Positions 56,378 through 64,000 of a DNA stretch of 64,000 nucleotides are shown in pieces. The stretch comes from Saccharicrinis sp963677345 (GTDB taxonomy: Bacteria > Bacteroidota > Bacteroidia > Bacteroidales > Marinilabiliaceae): assembly GCA_963677345.2 (NCBI GenBank), contig CAXXLC010000021.1, forward strand, positions 124,001 to 188,000. The letters run 5' to 3'. Both the position numbers and the translations under genes were made by a program. Below the pieces are notes generated by a model. The model did no database searches and was not told the DNA's origin. It saw only the letters and a program-made list of their open reading frames with translations. Position 1 is the stretch's first letter. Each line of letters begins with the position of its first letter.

Positions 56378-57745
56378 ATGCATAAAATATTCTACTCACT
56401 AATAATAACGCTAACAGCGATTTTTATATCCCCTAATACAACTCTGGCACAAAAAAATGTAATTGATGAAGTTATTGCCGTTGTAGGAGATAATGCGATA
56501 CTTAAATCTGACATCGAATACCAATATCAGCAAGCAATTATGCAAGGTATGTCGGCAAAAGGAGATTTAAAATGTCAATTATTTGAACAGCAATTAATTC
56601 AAAAATTAATGCTTAATCAAGCTGTTTTAGATAGTGTGGAAGTAAACGAAAACTCAGTTATCAATGAAGTAGATCGTAAAATGAATATGTTCATTGACAG
56701 AGCTGGTGGTAAAGAACAACTTGAAGAGTGGTTTAAAAAATCAATTATCCAGATAAAAAAAGAACAAATGCAGGTTGTGCGCGATCAGATGATGACACAA
56801 ACAATGCAACAAAACATTACTGAAGGTATAGAACCTACACCATCACAAGTAAGAGCTTATTACAGAAAAACCGAACAAGATAGTTTACCAATGGTTCCTG
56901 TGCAATATGAAATTCAAAAAATTGCGATATATCCTAAAATTGACCAAAAAGAAATTGATCGTGTAAAATCACAATTACGCGATTTCCAAAAGCAGGTTGC
57001 CGAAGGAAGAGATTTTGCCACCCTGGCAGTTCTTTATTCAGAAGATCCGGGAAGTGCCAGCAGAGGTGGTGATATGGGTTGGGCAACACGTTCCACTTAC
57101 GTTCCTGAATTTGCCAACGTAGCCTTTAATATGCAAGAAAAAAATAAAGTATCTAAAATTGTTCAAACAGAATTCGGATACCATATTATTCAATTATTAG
57201 ATAAAAAAGGCGAAAGAATTCACGTTCGTCACATCCTGATTAAGCCTAAAGTTTCTGCTGAAAATAACAAAGCTGCCATTAGCAGGCTAGACTCTATAAA
57301 ATCATTAATTGAAAAAGACAGTATTTCATTTGAAAATGCAGCCTTATATTGGTCAATGGATAAAGATACCAGAACCAATAACGGTTTAATGGTTAACCAA
57401 AGAACACAATCATCTCAATTTGAATTAGCCGAGCTATCTTCTATGCGATTGCCTTTAATTGCTAAAGAAGTGCAAAAATTAAAAGAAGGAGAAATATCAG
57501 AACCATTTAGCATCAAAGATGAAAAAGGACAGGATGTATATATTATTATTAAACAAAGAAGAAAAATACCACCACATAGAGCTAACATGAGTAACGATTA
57601 TCAGCTGATTCAAAATATTATGACAGAGAAGAAGAAGGCTGACGCTATCAATGAATGGATTAAGGAAAAACAGATGGATACTTATATCACGATAAGAGAC
57701 GAATGGGCAGGCTGTAATTTTGAGTATAAAAATTGGATTAAGTAG
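56378..57745 (+). CDS. SurA-like periplasmic peptidyl-prolyl isomerase/chaperone
   Basis: A 455-residue protein with a signal peptide ending TLAQ (about 25). The SurA N-domain follows (IDEVIAVVGDNAILKSDIEYQYQQ; LLNQAVLDSVEV). The first parvulin domain spans about 180-285 (YSEDPGSASRGGDMGWATRSTYVPEFA). The second covers about 285-385 (HVRHILIKPKVS). This is the classical SurA build. It guides unfolded outer-membrane proteins across the periplasm. The motif VQTEFGYHIIQLLDKKGE is well kept. Its 3' end overlaps a possible extended start of the next lipoprotein gene. Confidence 0.92.
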   Translation: MHKIFYSLIITLTAIFISPNTTLAQKNVIDEVIAVVGDNAILKSDIEYQYQQAIMQGMSAKGDLKCQLFEQQLIQKLMLNQAVLDSVEVNENSVINEVDRKMNMFIDRAGGKEQLEEWFKKSIIQIKKEQMQVVRDQMMTQTMQQNITEGIEPTPSQVRAYYRKTEQDSLPMVPVQYEIQKIAIYPKIDQKEIDRVKSQLRDFQKQVAEGRDFATLAVLYSEDPGSASRGGDMGWATRSTYVPEFANVAFNMQEKNKVSKIVQTEFGYHIIQLLDKKGERIHVRHILIKPKVSAENNKAAISRLDSIKSLIEKDSISFENAALYWSMDKDTRTNNGLMVNQRTQSSQFELAELSSMRLPLIAKEVQKLKEGEISEPFSIKDEKGQDVYIIIKQRRKIPPHRANMSNDYQLIQNIMTEKKKADAINEWIKEKQMDTYITIRDEWAGCNFEYKNWIK

Positions 57746-57785
57746 TTATTTTAACTATTTTGTAAAGGTTTTTGAAGAATGGAGG

Positions 57786-58205
57786 ATGATTTGTACAGGG
57801 TTAAAATATTTTTTCATTACTATTTGTTTCTTAATAAACATTTCTTGTATAAGAGAGGCTTATAATATAACAGGAACAGCTGTTGTGGTAGATCAAGAAA
57901 CATTAATTCCTATTTCTAATTCCTCCGTTCAGTCTCAATGCTTCTTTCAACTTAACATTGATGAAAGCACTAACGATTTTTCAAGCTTAAAAACAGACAG
58001 CTCAGGCGTATTTCAGATAAACTTTAAAAAGGGTTATAAAATTTGCATGACCATTGACTCACCAGATTACATGAGCAACTCCTTGCAATTTAACCCCCAA
58101 AAAGAACAAATGCCTGACACAATCTATTTAAAGAAGAAAATATTTTTTGAAAGCTCCACGGCTCAAATACAACCTAATATGTCTCCGAATAATAATTTAG
58201 AATAA
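57786..58205 (+). CDS. Small lipoprotein with carboxypeptidase-regulatory-like domain
   Basis: I start at the ATG at 57786, which gives a lipoprotein signal (MICTGLKYFF...INISC, Cys about 21) and 139 residues. A longer start at 57720 would overlap the surA-like gene and put 22 residues before the signal, which is unlikely. After the Cys, residues about 27-115 have the beta-sandwich pattern of a carboxypeptidase-D regulatory-like domain (NITGTAVVVDQETLIPISNSSV, SGVFQINFKKGYKICMTIDSPDY). The function is unknown. It may add to the periplasmic folding or LPS-export group in which it lies. Confidence 0.65.
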   Translation: MICTGLKYFFITICFLINISCIREAYNITGTAVVVDQETLIPISNSSVQSQCFFQLNIDESTNDFSSLKTDSSGVFQINFKKGYKICMTIDSPDYMSNSLQFNPQKEQMPDTIYLKKKIFFESSTAQIQPNMSPNNNLE

Positions 58206-58284
58206 AACTTCAGAATTTCTATATTCGCATTCGACAAGTATTTTTAATTTCGTTTTAAATTATTAACAGCAACAAATTCAAATA

Positions 58285-59868
58285 ATGCAAAATCATATCA
58301 GCATTTTAATAATACTAATGTGCTATTTTTTAGGAGGCTCTATTTCTTCTATCGCTCAAAAAAAAATCAATGTAAAACATGCTGACACCTTAAAAGGGAA
58401 TAAAGAAATATATGGCGAAGACATTAATGTTTTAATTGGTCATGTAAAGTTTACTCACGAAACAGCAACCATGTTTTGCGATACTGCATATTTAAACGAA
58501 AAAGAGAATAAACTCAACGCTGTAGGAAATATTCACATTATACAAAACGACACCTTACATTTATACGGAAATAAACTAAACTACTTCGGAAATACCGGAA
58601 TGGCTGAGGTAAGAGAAAATGTTAGGCTTATAAACAAAGATGTTGTATTAACAACTGAGTTTCTAGATTACGACAGAAAAAACAATTTTGCATATTATTT
58701 TAACAATGGTAAAATTGTAAATAAAGACAACACCTTAACCAGCAAGACGGGGTATTACTATCCGGATTCAAACACTGCTTTCTATAAAGACAGCGTTGTT
58801 GTAACAAATCCCAAATACACCATGCTTTCTGATACGCTCAAATACCATACTGTAACTAAAGTGGCAACCATACAGGGTCCCACTTTTATTATCAGTGATA
58901 ACAATACAATTTATGCCGAGGCTGGTTTTTACGATACACAAAATGATATCGCTAAATTAAAACAGCACGCTTATGTTCAAGGAGAACAACTTTTAAAAGG
59001 AGATACCATATATTATGACAGGAAAAATGGTATTGGTGAAGTTTTTAACCATATGGAACTGCATGATACTACGAATAACGTGATTATTGCCGGGGATTAC
59101 GGTTTTTACAATGAAATTTCACAAGATGCTTTAACTACCCAAAACGCCGTTTTAATGCAAATTTACAATGCCGATACACTTTTTCTTCATGCGGATACTC
59201 TTTTGGCTGTTCCTTTAGAAAACCCGGAAGAAAAACTGATTAAAGCATTTAGAAAAGTTCAGTATTACAGAAGTGATTTACAAGGTCGGTGTGATTCAAT
59301 GGTTTTTGACTCCAGAGATACTACCAATACATTTTATTACGACCCTATCATGTGGTCTTTGGGCAACCAATTAACTGCCGATGAAATAAAAATGTACACT
59401 AAAAATGAAGTGTTAGATAAAGTTGACCTGATTGACAGGGCTTTTATTATTTCTGAAGAAGATTCGGGAAAATACAACCAGATTAAAGGGTCATCAATGA
59501 CTGGATTTGTAAAAAACAACGAGATATATAAGATTGATGTAAATGGTAATGCGCAATCTATTTATTACCCGATGGATAAAGAAGCTGCTCTTGGAATGAA
59601 CAAAGCAGAGTGTAGCAACATGATTATTTACCTGAAAGAACGAATGGTAAGCAAAATTAATATGCAGGTATCTCCAACCGGTAAAATGACCCCAATACTT
59701 TTAATTCCTAAAGAAGAACTGGAGCTACCAGGATTTCACTGGCTTGACATATTTCGCCCTAAAACAAAGGGCGATATTTTCAAATGGAAGGAATTACCGG
59801 AACTAGATCGTGGTGAAGATAAATCTGAGTATAATCTTGACAATACTTACGACGACCTGAAGAATTAA
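58285..59868 (+). CDS. OstA-like / LptA-family lipopolysaccharide transport protein
   Basis: A 527-residue protein with a signal peptide (ending SIAQ, about 25). It is an OstA-like N-terminal domain: ADTLKGNKEIYGEDINVLIGHVKF, then KENKLNAVGNIHIIQNDTLHLYGNKLNYFG and repeated YDRKNNF and SDTLKYH units, a long series of beta-jellyroll repeats of LptA/LptD-N type. Unlike LptD it has no C-terminal barrel. In Bacteroidota such proteins are placed in the transport of LPS to the outer membrane. It is the last gene before a strong terminator, and follows the chaperone genes, consistent with envelope assembly. Confidence 0.87.
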   Translation: MQNHISILIILMCYFLGGSISSIAQKKINVKHADTLKGNKEIYGEDINVLIGHVKFTHETATMFCDTAYLNEKENKLNAVGNIHIIQNDTLHLYGNKLNYFGNTGMAEVRENVRLINKDVVLTTEFLDYDRKNNFAYYFNNGKIVNKDNTLTSKTGYYYPDSNTAFYKDSVVVTNPKYTMLSDTLKYHTVTKVATIQGPTFIISDNNTIYAEAGFYDTQNDIAKLKQHAYVQGEQLLKGDTIYYDRKNGIGEVFNHMELHDTTNNVIIAGDYGFYNEISQDALTTQNAVLMQIYNADTLFLHADTLLAVPLENPEEKLIKAFRKVQYYRSDLQGRCDSMVFDSRDTTNTFYYDPIMWSLGNQLTADEIKMYTKNEVLDKVDLIDRAFIISEEDSGKYNQIKGSSMTGFVKNNEIYKIDVNGNAQSIYYPMDKEAALGMNKAECSNMIIYLKERMVSKINMQVSPTGKMTPILLIPKEELELPGFHWLDIFRPKTKGDIFKWKELPELDRGEDKSEYNLDNTYDDLKN

Positions 59869-59892
59869 TAAATCAAAAACACCATATAAAAT

Positions 59893-59926
59893 AAAAAAAG
59901 CTGTATCAAACGATACAGCTTTTTTT
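59893..59926. terminator. Bidirectional terminator
   Basis: AAAAAAAGCTGTATC (59893-59907) pairs with GATACAGCTTTTTTT around a 4-base loop. It separates the plus-strand OstA gene from the convergent minus-strand genes and can end both. Confidence 0.85.
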
Positions 59927-59946
59927 CTCTTTAGCCCTGGCTAGTA

Positions 59947-60168
59947 CTAATATTCATCTTCGTTAAAGAAAAAATCATCCTTACTAGGATAATCAGGCCA
60001 TATATCTTCAATACTTTCGTAAATATCTCCTTCATCCTCTATTTCTTGAAGATTTTCAATAACTTCCAATGGTGCTCCGGAACGAATCGCAAAATCGATT
60101 AATTCATCTTTTGAAGCCGGCCAGGGAGCATCTTCTAATTTTGATGCTAATTCTAGTGTCCAATACAT
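59947..60168 (-). CDS. DUF2795-family small acidic protein
   Basis: A 73-residue, strongly acidic protein (MYWTLELASKLEDAPWPASKDELIDFAIRSG...) matching the DUF2795 family. The family is common in Bacteroidota and its function is unknown. The high Asp/Glu content (EDEGDIYESIEDIWPDYPSKDD) is characteristic. It is 75 bases downstream of the cobalamin adenosyltransferase gene on the same strand and probably has its own small promoter or is cotranscribed. Confidence 0.85.
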   Translation of the reverse strand: MYWTLELASKLEDAPWPASKDELIDFAIRSGAPLEVIENLQEIEDEGDIYESIEDIWPDYPSKDDFFFNEDEY

Positions 60169-60243
60169 ACCCTGAAATTTAAAATATTACTTTGGTTAAT
60201 ATTTGTTTGTTATTTTTTGCGAATATAAAAAAAAACTAAACAC

Positions 60244-60804
60244 CTACAACTCGGGAATCCAAGGAATTTCATTTATGTTAAAATGTTTTGATAAATGCCT
60301 TGATAACACAAACAAATAATCAGATAGTCGATTAACATATCTGACTACCCACGCATTTACTTCCAAAGTCTCCCCTACCTCCAGTATTCTTCGTTCTGCA
60401 CGCCGGCATATTGTTCTTGAAATATGACAATAACTAATACACGGATGTCCTCCTGGTAAAACAAAATATTTTAACGGAGGCAATGCTTCTTCCATTTTAT
60501 CCATGGCTTCTTCCAATTCTTCAATAACAGAATCATCATAGTTCATTTTATCCCGTAAATCTGCAACATTTGTATCTGTTGCCAAATAAGCTCCAACATC
60601 GAAAAGTCGTTTTTGAATTTCAATAAGCTGCTGTTTACTTTGCTCATCAATTTCAAAAGACCTGATCATTCCTATAAAACTATTAAGCTCATCAACAGTA
60701 CCATATGCTTCGAGCCTGACATCATTTTTTGGAACACGCGTTCCTCCTATTAAACTGGTTCTACCTCTGTCACCTGTTTTGGTATAAACTACACTTTTTG
60801 CCAT
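60244..60804 (-). CDS. PduO-type cob(I)alamin adenosyltransferase
   Basis: A 186-residue enzyme that moves the adenosyl group of ATP to cob(I)alamin, making coenzyme B12. The ATP-binding N-terminus YTKTGDRGRTSLIGGTRVPKND (about 7-28) is complete. The motif SRTICRRAERRI (about 129-140) supplies the Arg and Glu residues of the active site. The helical pattern LNSFIGMIRS fits the trimeric fold. Together with the conserved family length, this assignment is secure. The gene is followed by the DUF2795 gene. Confidence 0.95.
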   Translation of the reverse strand: MAKSVVYTKTGDRGRTSLIGGTRVPKNDVRLEAYGTVDELNSFIGMIRSFEIDEQSKQQLIEIQKRLFDVGAYLATDTNVADLRDKMNYDDSVIEELEEAMDKMEEALPPLKYFVLPGGHPCISYCHISRTICRRAERRILEVGETLEVNAWVVRYVNRLSDYLFVLSRHLSKHFNINEIPWIPEL

Positions 60805-60873
60805 TTGTTATTTTTTTTGATGATGAAACGAACATATGAAACATTGTTTATCCTAAAAAGTTCGTAATACTTA

Positions 60874-61584
60874 TCAACGATGTGCTAATAAAACATTTTC
60901 ATTCACCATATCCGACTCAATATAACCATCCTTTAATCTGATAATACGATGAGCATGTTGGGCAATATCCTCTTCGTGTGTTACAAGGATAATTGTATTT
61001 CCCATTGCATGTATATCCTGAAACAAGTTCATTATATCAACTGATGTTTTTGAATCCAGGTTACCCGTAGGCTCATCCGCCAAAATAATAGAAGGATTAT
61101 TTATCAAAGCTCTGGCCACTGCCACGCGCTGCCTCTGCCCTCCGGATAGCTCATTGGGTTTATGCAAAGCCCTGTCTTCTAATCCTACTTTTTTAATAAC
61201 CTCTTCTCCCCTCTTTAACCTTTCATGTTTTGATACACCGGCATATATCAAAGGAAGCATTGTATTTTCTATAGCTGAATAACGAGGCAATAAATTAAAC
61301 GTTTGAAATACAAATCCGATTTCTTTATTTCTGATATCAGCCAGCTGATCATCACTTAAATGACTAACATCATTTCCATTTAATATATATTTTCCAGCTG
61401 TAGGTGAATCTAAGGCTCCAATTACATTCATTAAAGTTGATTTACCCGAACCCGAAGGCCCCATTATGGCAACATATTCACCTTTATTAATCTGCAAGTC
61501 TACTCCTCTTAAGGCCTTAACCACTTGGGTACCTACCTGGTAAAACTTTGTAATTCCCTGAATCACAATAACACTTTCAGTCAT
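60874..61584 (-). CDS. ABC transporter ATPase, MacB/LolD-like
   Basis: I choose the start at 61584 (MTESVIVIQG), giving 236 residues, because an upstream start (TTG at 61608) overlaps a -7 promoter box. The protein has Walker A GPSGSGKST (about 43), Q-loop FQTFNLLPRY, the ABC signature LSGGQRQRVAVARAL, Walker B ILADEPTGNLD and H-loop LVTHEE, all intact. The LPRYSAIENTMLPL region is typical of LolD/MacB-type ATPases, which serve lipoprotein release or macrolide/lipid export. No membrane partner gene is seen nearby, so its permease must be elsewhere. It is downstream of the methyltransferase gene with its own promoter. Confidence 0.94.
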   Translation of the reverse strand: MTESVIVIQGITKFYQVGTQVVKALRGVDLQINKGEYVAIMGPSGSGKSTLMNVIGALDSPTAGKYILNGNDVSHLSDDQLADIRNKEIGFVFQTFNLLPRYSAIENTMLPLIYAGVSKHERLKRGEEVIKKVGLEDRALHKPNELSGGQRQRVAVARALINNPSIILADEPTGNLDSKTSVDIMNLFQDIHAMGNTIILVTHEEDIAQHAHRIIRLKDGYIESDMVNENVLLAHR

Positions 61585-61605
61585 AGCTGATATCTTTGGT
61601 TTAAA

Positions 61606-61637
61606 CAAAGATAATTTTTTACTGAATCTTTCACCAA
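61606..61637 (-). promoter_or_regulatory. Promoter of the ABC ATPase gene
   Basis: On the minus strand TTG (61635-61637), a 21-base spacer and TATCTTTG (61606-61613) form a -33/-7 pair, 22 bases before the ATG at 61584. Confidence 0.65.
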
Positions 61638-61650
61638 TAAGGATGAATTA

Positions 61651-62442
61651 TTATGGCCACTTTACAATATAATGTTGTTTTAATACTTCTTTATTAATGA
61701 TGGCTATTCCAAATCTAAACAAATCAAAGGATACAGAAACCCTATCATCTTTTATAATTTCACTCCATGCCTCATCCATACCTTTTGACCAATGAATATC
61801 GTCAAAAATAAATAATGCAGATTCAGATGCTTTTTGTAAACACATTTTAAAATATTGCAGCGTGGCATCATAATCATGGTGACCATCAAAATAAACCATA
61901 TCTACCTGATCTGTTATTTTTAACACCTCAGGCAATTGAGATTCAAAACTCCCCACCAGCTGCATTACATTCTTCAACCCTGCTTTTTCAAAAGTATTTT
62001 TGGCCACAGCTGAAATATTAGAACAGCCTTCTATGGTATACACCTTGGCCTTTGAATCAGGTTTAGCCATATATAGTGTACCTAAACCCAACGAAGTGCC
62101 GAGTTCAACAATACTACGAGGCTTAAATTCAACAACCAGCCTGGATATTAATTCTCCCTGTTTTTTAGGTGTTGAATTATATGTAACAATATCCTTTATC
62201 CTCCTGGAGTTATTTCGAAACTTTTTTGATCCGGAGCCCAAATCATCAACAGCAATGCGAACTCTGCTATTTAAAAGATCTTGCCTTATTTGCTCTATTT
62301 CTTCGAAATGATAGTAAGGATGATTTTCATAAAAAATATGGCGCACCAAATCAAACGCAAAAGGAGGATGAATCCTATGACCTTTTTTATACTTAGCTAC
62401 TTTTTTATACTTAACAAAAGCCTTTAACTGAAACCAATTCAC
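61651..62442 (-). CDS. Class I SAM-dependent methyltransferase (Methyltransf_24-like)
   Basis: A 263-residue protein. The SAM-binding Rossmann core begins at SIVELGTSLGLGTLYMA (motif I, about 110-126), then VYTIEGCSNISAVAKNTFEKAG (motif II, Glu near 135), then VDMVYFDGHHDYDATLQYF (about 182) and ALFIFDDIHWSKGMDEAW (about 215). The Asp-Asp and His residues resemble metal-dependent O-methyltransferases. The N-terminal 40 residues are basic and might bind membranes or nucleic acid, but there is no signal. The substrate is unknown. It is 42 bases upstream of the ABC ATPase. Confidence 0.85.
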   Translation of the reverse strand: MNWFQLKAFVKYKKVAKYKKGHRIHPPFAFDLVRHIFYENHPYYHFEEIEQIRQDLLNSRVRIAVDDLGSGSKKFRNNSRRIKDIVTYNSTPKKQGELISRLVVEFKPRSIVELGTSLGLGTLYMAKPDSKAKVYTIEGCSNISAVAKNTFEKAGLKNVMQLVGSFESQLPEVLKITDQVDMVYFDGHHDYDATLQYFKMCLQKASESALFIFDDIHWSKGMDEAWSEIIKDDRVSVSFDLFRFGIAIINKEVLKQHYIVKWP

Positions 62443-62543
62443 TCTATTTTTTTTTGCAAATATAAGAACAACATTAATTAATCTACTATATAGATTTATA
62501 GAGAGATATAAACAATTACTATATATCTATACAAAATATCTAT

Positions 62544-62574
62544 TTGATTTATATAGTTACTTCAGCCATCTTTG
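62544..62574 (+). promoter_or_regulatory. dps promoter
   Basis: TTG (62544-62546), a 20-base spacer and CATCTTTG (62567-62574; one mismatch to TAnnTTTG) lie 43 bases before the dps ATG. Upstream (62482-62545) there are repeated ATAG/CTAT words and TA-rich inverted runs that could bind a peroxide regulator, though no exact OxyR pattern is seen. Confidence 0.55.
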
Positions 62575-62617
62575 TAATAGAAAATTAAACAAGTAAACAA
62601 ATTAAAAAATTAATATC

Positions 62618-63085
62618 ATGAAAAATTTAATAGGATTAGAACAGGAAAAAGTAAAAGTATTAGCTGAAAAATTAAATATTCTTTTGGCAAACTATCAACT
62701 ATTCTATCAAAATCTACGCGGTTTTCACTGGAACATTAAAGGACGTGATTTTTTTGAATTACATGCCAAATTCGAAGAGTATTACAATGATGCCGTATTA
62801 AAAATTGATGAAGTAGCTGAAAGAATTCTTACTCTTGAAGCAGAACCTTTACACACTTTTACTGATTACTTAAATACCTCTTCGATAAAAGAAGCTAAGG
62901 GAGTAAATAATGGTATTGATGCCGTAAAAAAAATCGTAGCTAATTTTTCGATACTGGTACAAATTGAAAGAGAAATATTATCACTTGCCAGTGATGCTGA
63001 GGACGAAGGTACTGTTAGTTTAATGAGTGATTATATTTCAGAAACTGAAAAAACATTATGGATGTTGAATTCATATCTAAAATAA
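62618..63085 (+). CDS. dps: Dps-family ferritin-like DNA-protection protein
   Basis: A 155-residue Dps. The ferroxidase ligands are visible: H in LRGFHWNIKGRDFFELH (His about 38), the second H at 50, and D/E in FEEYYNDAVLKIDEVAERIL (about 54-70). The rest is the four-helix bundle, closing with SDYISETEKTLWMLNSYLK. Dps makes 12-subunit shells that store iron and remove hydrogen peroxide, protecting DNA in stress. It has its own promoter and a hairpin terminator. Confidence 0.94.
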   Translation: MKNLIGLEQEKVKVLAEKLNILLANYQLFYQNLRGFHWNIKGRDFFELHAKFEEYYNDAVLKIDEVAERILTLEAEPLHTFTDYLNTSSIKEAKGVNNGIDAVKKIVANFSILVQIEREILSLASDAEDEGTVSLMSDYISETEKTLWMLNSYLK

Positions 63086-63104
63086 AACAACCATTTATAG
63101 TTGA

Positions 63105-63141
63105 TAGTCCGGGTTAATTAGATTTAATCCGGACTTTTTTG
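63105..63141 (+). terminator. Terminator after dps
   Basis: AGTCCGGGTTAA (63105-63116) pairs with TTAATCCGGACT (63123-63134, one G-U pair) followed by TTTTTT. It overlaps the upstream box of the next promoter. Confidence 0.8.
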
Positions 63142-63165
63142 GTTAAAATAATAAAACTACTTTTG
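63139..63165 (+). promoter_or_regulatory. purT promoter
   Basis: TTG (63139-63141), a 16-base spacer and TACTTTTG (63158-63165) fit the Bacteroidota consensus and lie 41 bases before the purT ATG. Confidence 0.6.
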
Positions 63166-63206
63166 TGCCTTAATTTATTATAAGCAAGTTAATTCATCTA
63201 TTTACA

Positions 63207-64000
63207 ATGAACACTTTATCATGCACCTCTATTGGCACCCCTTTATCACCATCTGCTACAAAAGTTATGATGCTGGGATCGGGTGAGTTAGGAAAAGAAG
63301 TAGTAATCGAATTTCAACGTTATGGTGTTGAAGTCATTGCCATTGATAAATATGCAAATGCTCCTGCCATGCAAGTAGCTCATAAAAGCTATATAGTATC
63401 TATGCTCGACGGAGAATCTTTAGCAAAAATTATCAGGGAAGAAAAACCGGATTATATTATTCCCGAAGTAGAAGCTATTGCCACCGATACATTAATCGCT
63501 CTTGAAAAAGAAGGTTTTAATGTGATACCAACAGCCAATGCCACTAAACTAACAATGAACCGTGAAGGCATCAGAACATTAGCGGCTGAAGAACTTGGTT
63601 TAAAAACTTCTCCTTACAAATTTGCCGGAACAAAAAAAGAATTTGAAGCTGCAATTAAAGAAATTGGTTGTCCTTGCGTAGTAAAACCAATTATGAGCTC
63701 ATCAGGCAAAGGCCAAAGTGTAGTAAAAAGTGAGGCTGATATTGACTATGCCTGGAATTATGCATTAGAAGGTGCCAGAGGAAATAGCGACAGGGTAATA
63801 GTGGAAGGCTTTGTTGATTTTGATTATGAAATTACTTTACTCACTATTAGTCATGTTGGTGGGGTTTCATTTTGCGCTCCAATTGGTCACAGACAAGAAG
63901 GTGGCGACTATCAGGAATCATGGCAACCTCAGGCCATGAGCAACAAAGCCTTAAAAGATGCTCAATACATTGCCGAAAAAGTAGTTAAAGCTCTTGGTGG
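63207..64000 (+). CDS. purT: Formate-dependent phosphoribosylglycinamide formyltransferase, partial
   Basis: The gene is cut by the right edge of the window: 264 codons are present with no stop. The ATP-grasp enzyme uses formate and ATP to make formylglycinamide ribotide in purine synthesis. Typical parts are KVMMLGSGELGKEVVIEFQR (about 20-39), ANAPAMQVAHKSY, PDYIIPEVEAIATDTL, MNREGIRTLAAEELGLKTSPY, and CVVKPIMSSSGKGQSVV (ATP-grasp nucleotide part, about 155-172). EGFVDFDYEITLLT and PIGHRQEGGDYQESWQPQ follow. All are conserved in PurT. With guaB, the window holds two purine genes, but they are 10 kb apart and separately transcribed. Confidence 0.95.
   Translation, partial: MNTLSCTSIGTPLSPSATKVMMLGSGELGKEVVIEFQRYGVEVIAIDKYANAPAMQVAHKSYIVSMLDGESLAKIIREEKPDYIIPEVEAIATDTLIALEKEGFNVIPTANATKLTMNREGIRTLAAEELGLKTSPYKFAGTKKEFEAAIKEIGCPCVVKPIMSSSGKGQSVVKSEADIDYAWNYALEGARGNSDRVIVEGFVDFDYEITLLTISHVGGVSFCAPIGHRQEGGDYQESWQPQAMSNKALKDAQYIAEKVVKALG

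Noticed and set aside
1..64000. CRISPR array, tRNA or rRNA genes
   Set aside because: No regularly spaced direct repeats of CRISPR type and no tRNA or rRNA signature were seen on reading; a covariance search was not possible.

Overview
The window is AT-rich DNA from a member of the Bacteroidota. The evidence is a SusC/SusD pair driven by a hybrid two-component system, a type IX secretion C-terminal signal on a pectinesterase, lipoproteins with acidic residues after the lipid cysteine, two LytS/LytTR systems, an OstA-like protein, SurA-like isomerases next to guaB, and promoters of the form TTG-N17-21-TAnnTTTG. Gene content suggests a free-living, probably marine or sediment, Bacteroidales/Marinilabiliales-like plant- or algal-polysaccharide degrader. 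The exact taxon cannot be read from the sequence.

Region by region: 1-4000 is an accessory, cassette-like island. It holds a DUF3223/HNH protein, a HEPN (Abi_2-like) protein, the 3' end of a minus-strand group II intron with the tail of its reverse transcriptase, and a conserved unknown protein. Two short attC-like core motifs (GTTAGGG at 1015 and its inverse at 2488-2496) bracket the first two genes, and the intron remnant abuts the second motif. 4135-9881 holds a hotdog thioesterase, a LytS/LytTR pair with an outer-membrane protein, and a membrane protein of the so-called site-specific recombinase family.

9968-35812 is a pectin utilisation region. On the minus strand it encodes an esterase, SusC, SusD, a surface lipoprotein, a PL1 pectate lyase, a GH43, a GH28 polygalacturonase and, beyond a terminator and a repeat element, a large modular CE8 pectinesterase. 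A divergent HTCS regulator is at 27715-32082. A GPH-type sugar transporter and a cytosolic GH43 follow at 33451-35812. The model is: surface enzymes de-esterify and cut pectin, SusCD imports oligosaccharides, periplasmic and cytoplasmic enzymes finish the work, and the HTCS senses a breakdown product. A promoter with repeated motifs directly upstream of its -33 box fits HTCS activation.

36281-42457 carries a zinc-ribbon protein, a small MCP-like protein, a frameshifted secreted protein, a GH15 trehalase/glucoamylase-like gene broken by three frameshifts, and a divergent OtsA-OtsB fusion for trehalose synthesis. 42801-50306 is an RND efflux operon (adaptor, pump, TolC) followed by a second LytS/LytTR pair. 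50350-64000 is mostly core genome: dinB, guaB, three parvulin/SurA-like proteins, an OstA-like protein, cobalamin adenosyltransferase, an ABC ATPase, a methyltransferase, dps, and purT, which is cut by the window end. No tRNA, rRNA or CRISPR array was seen.
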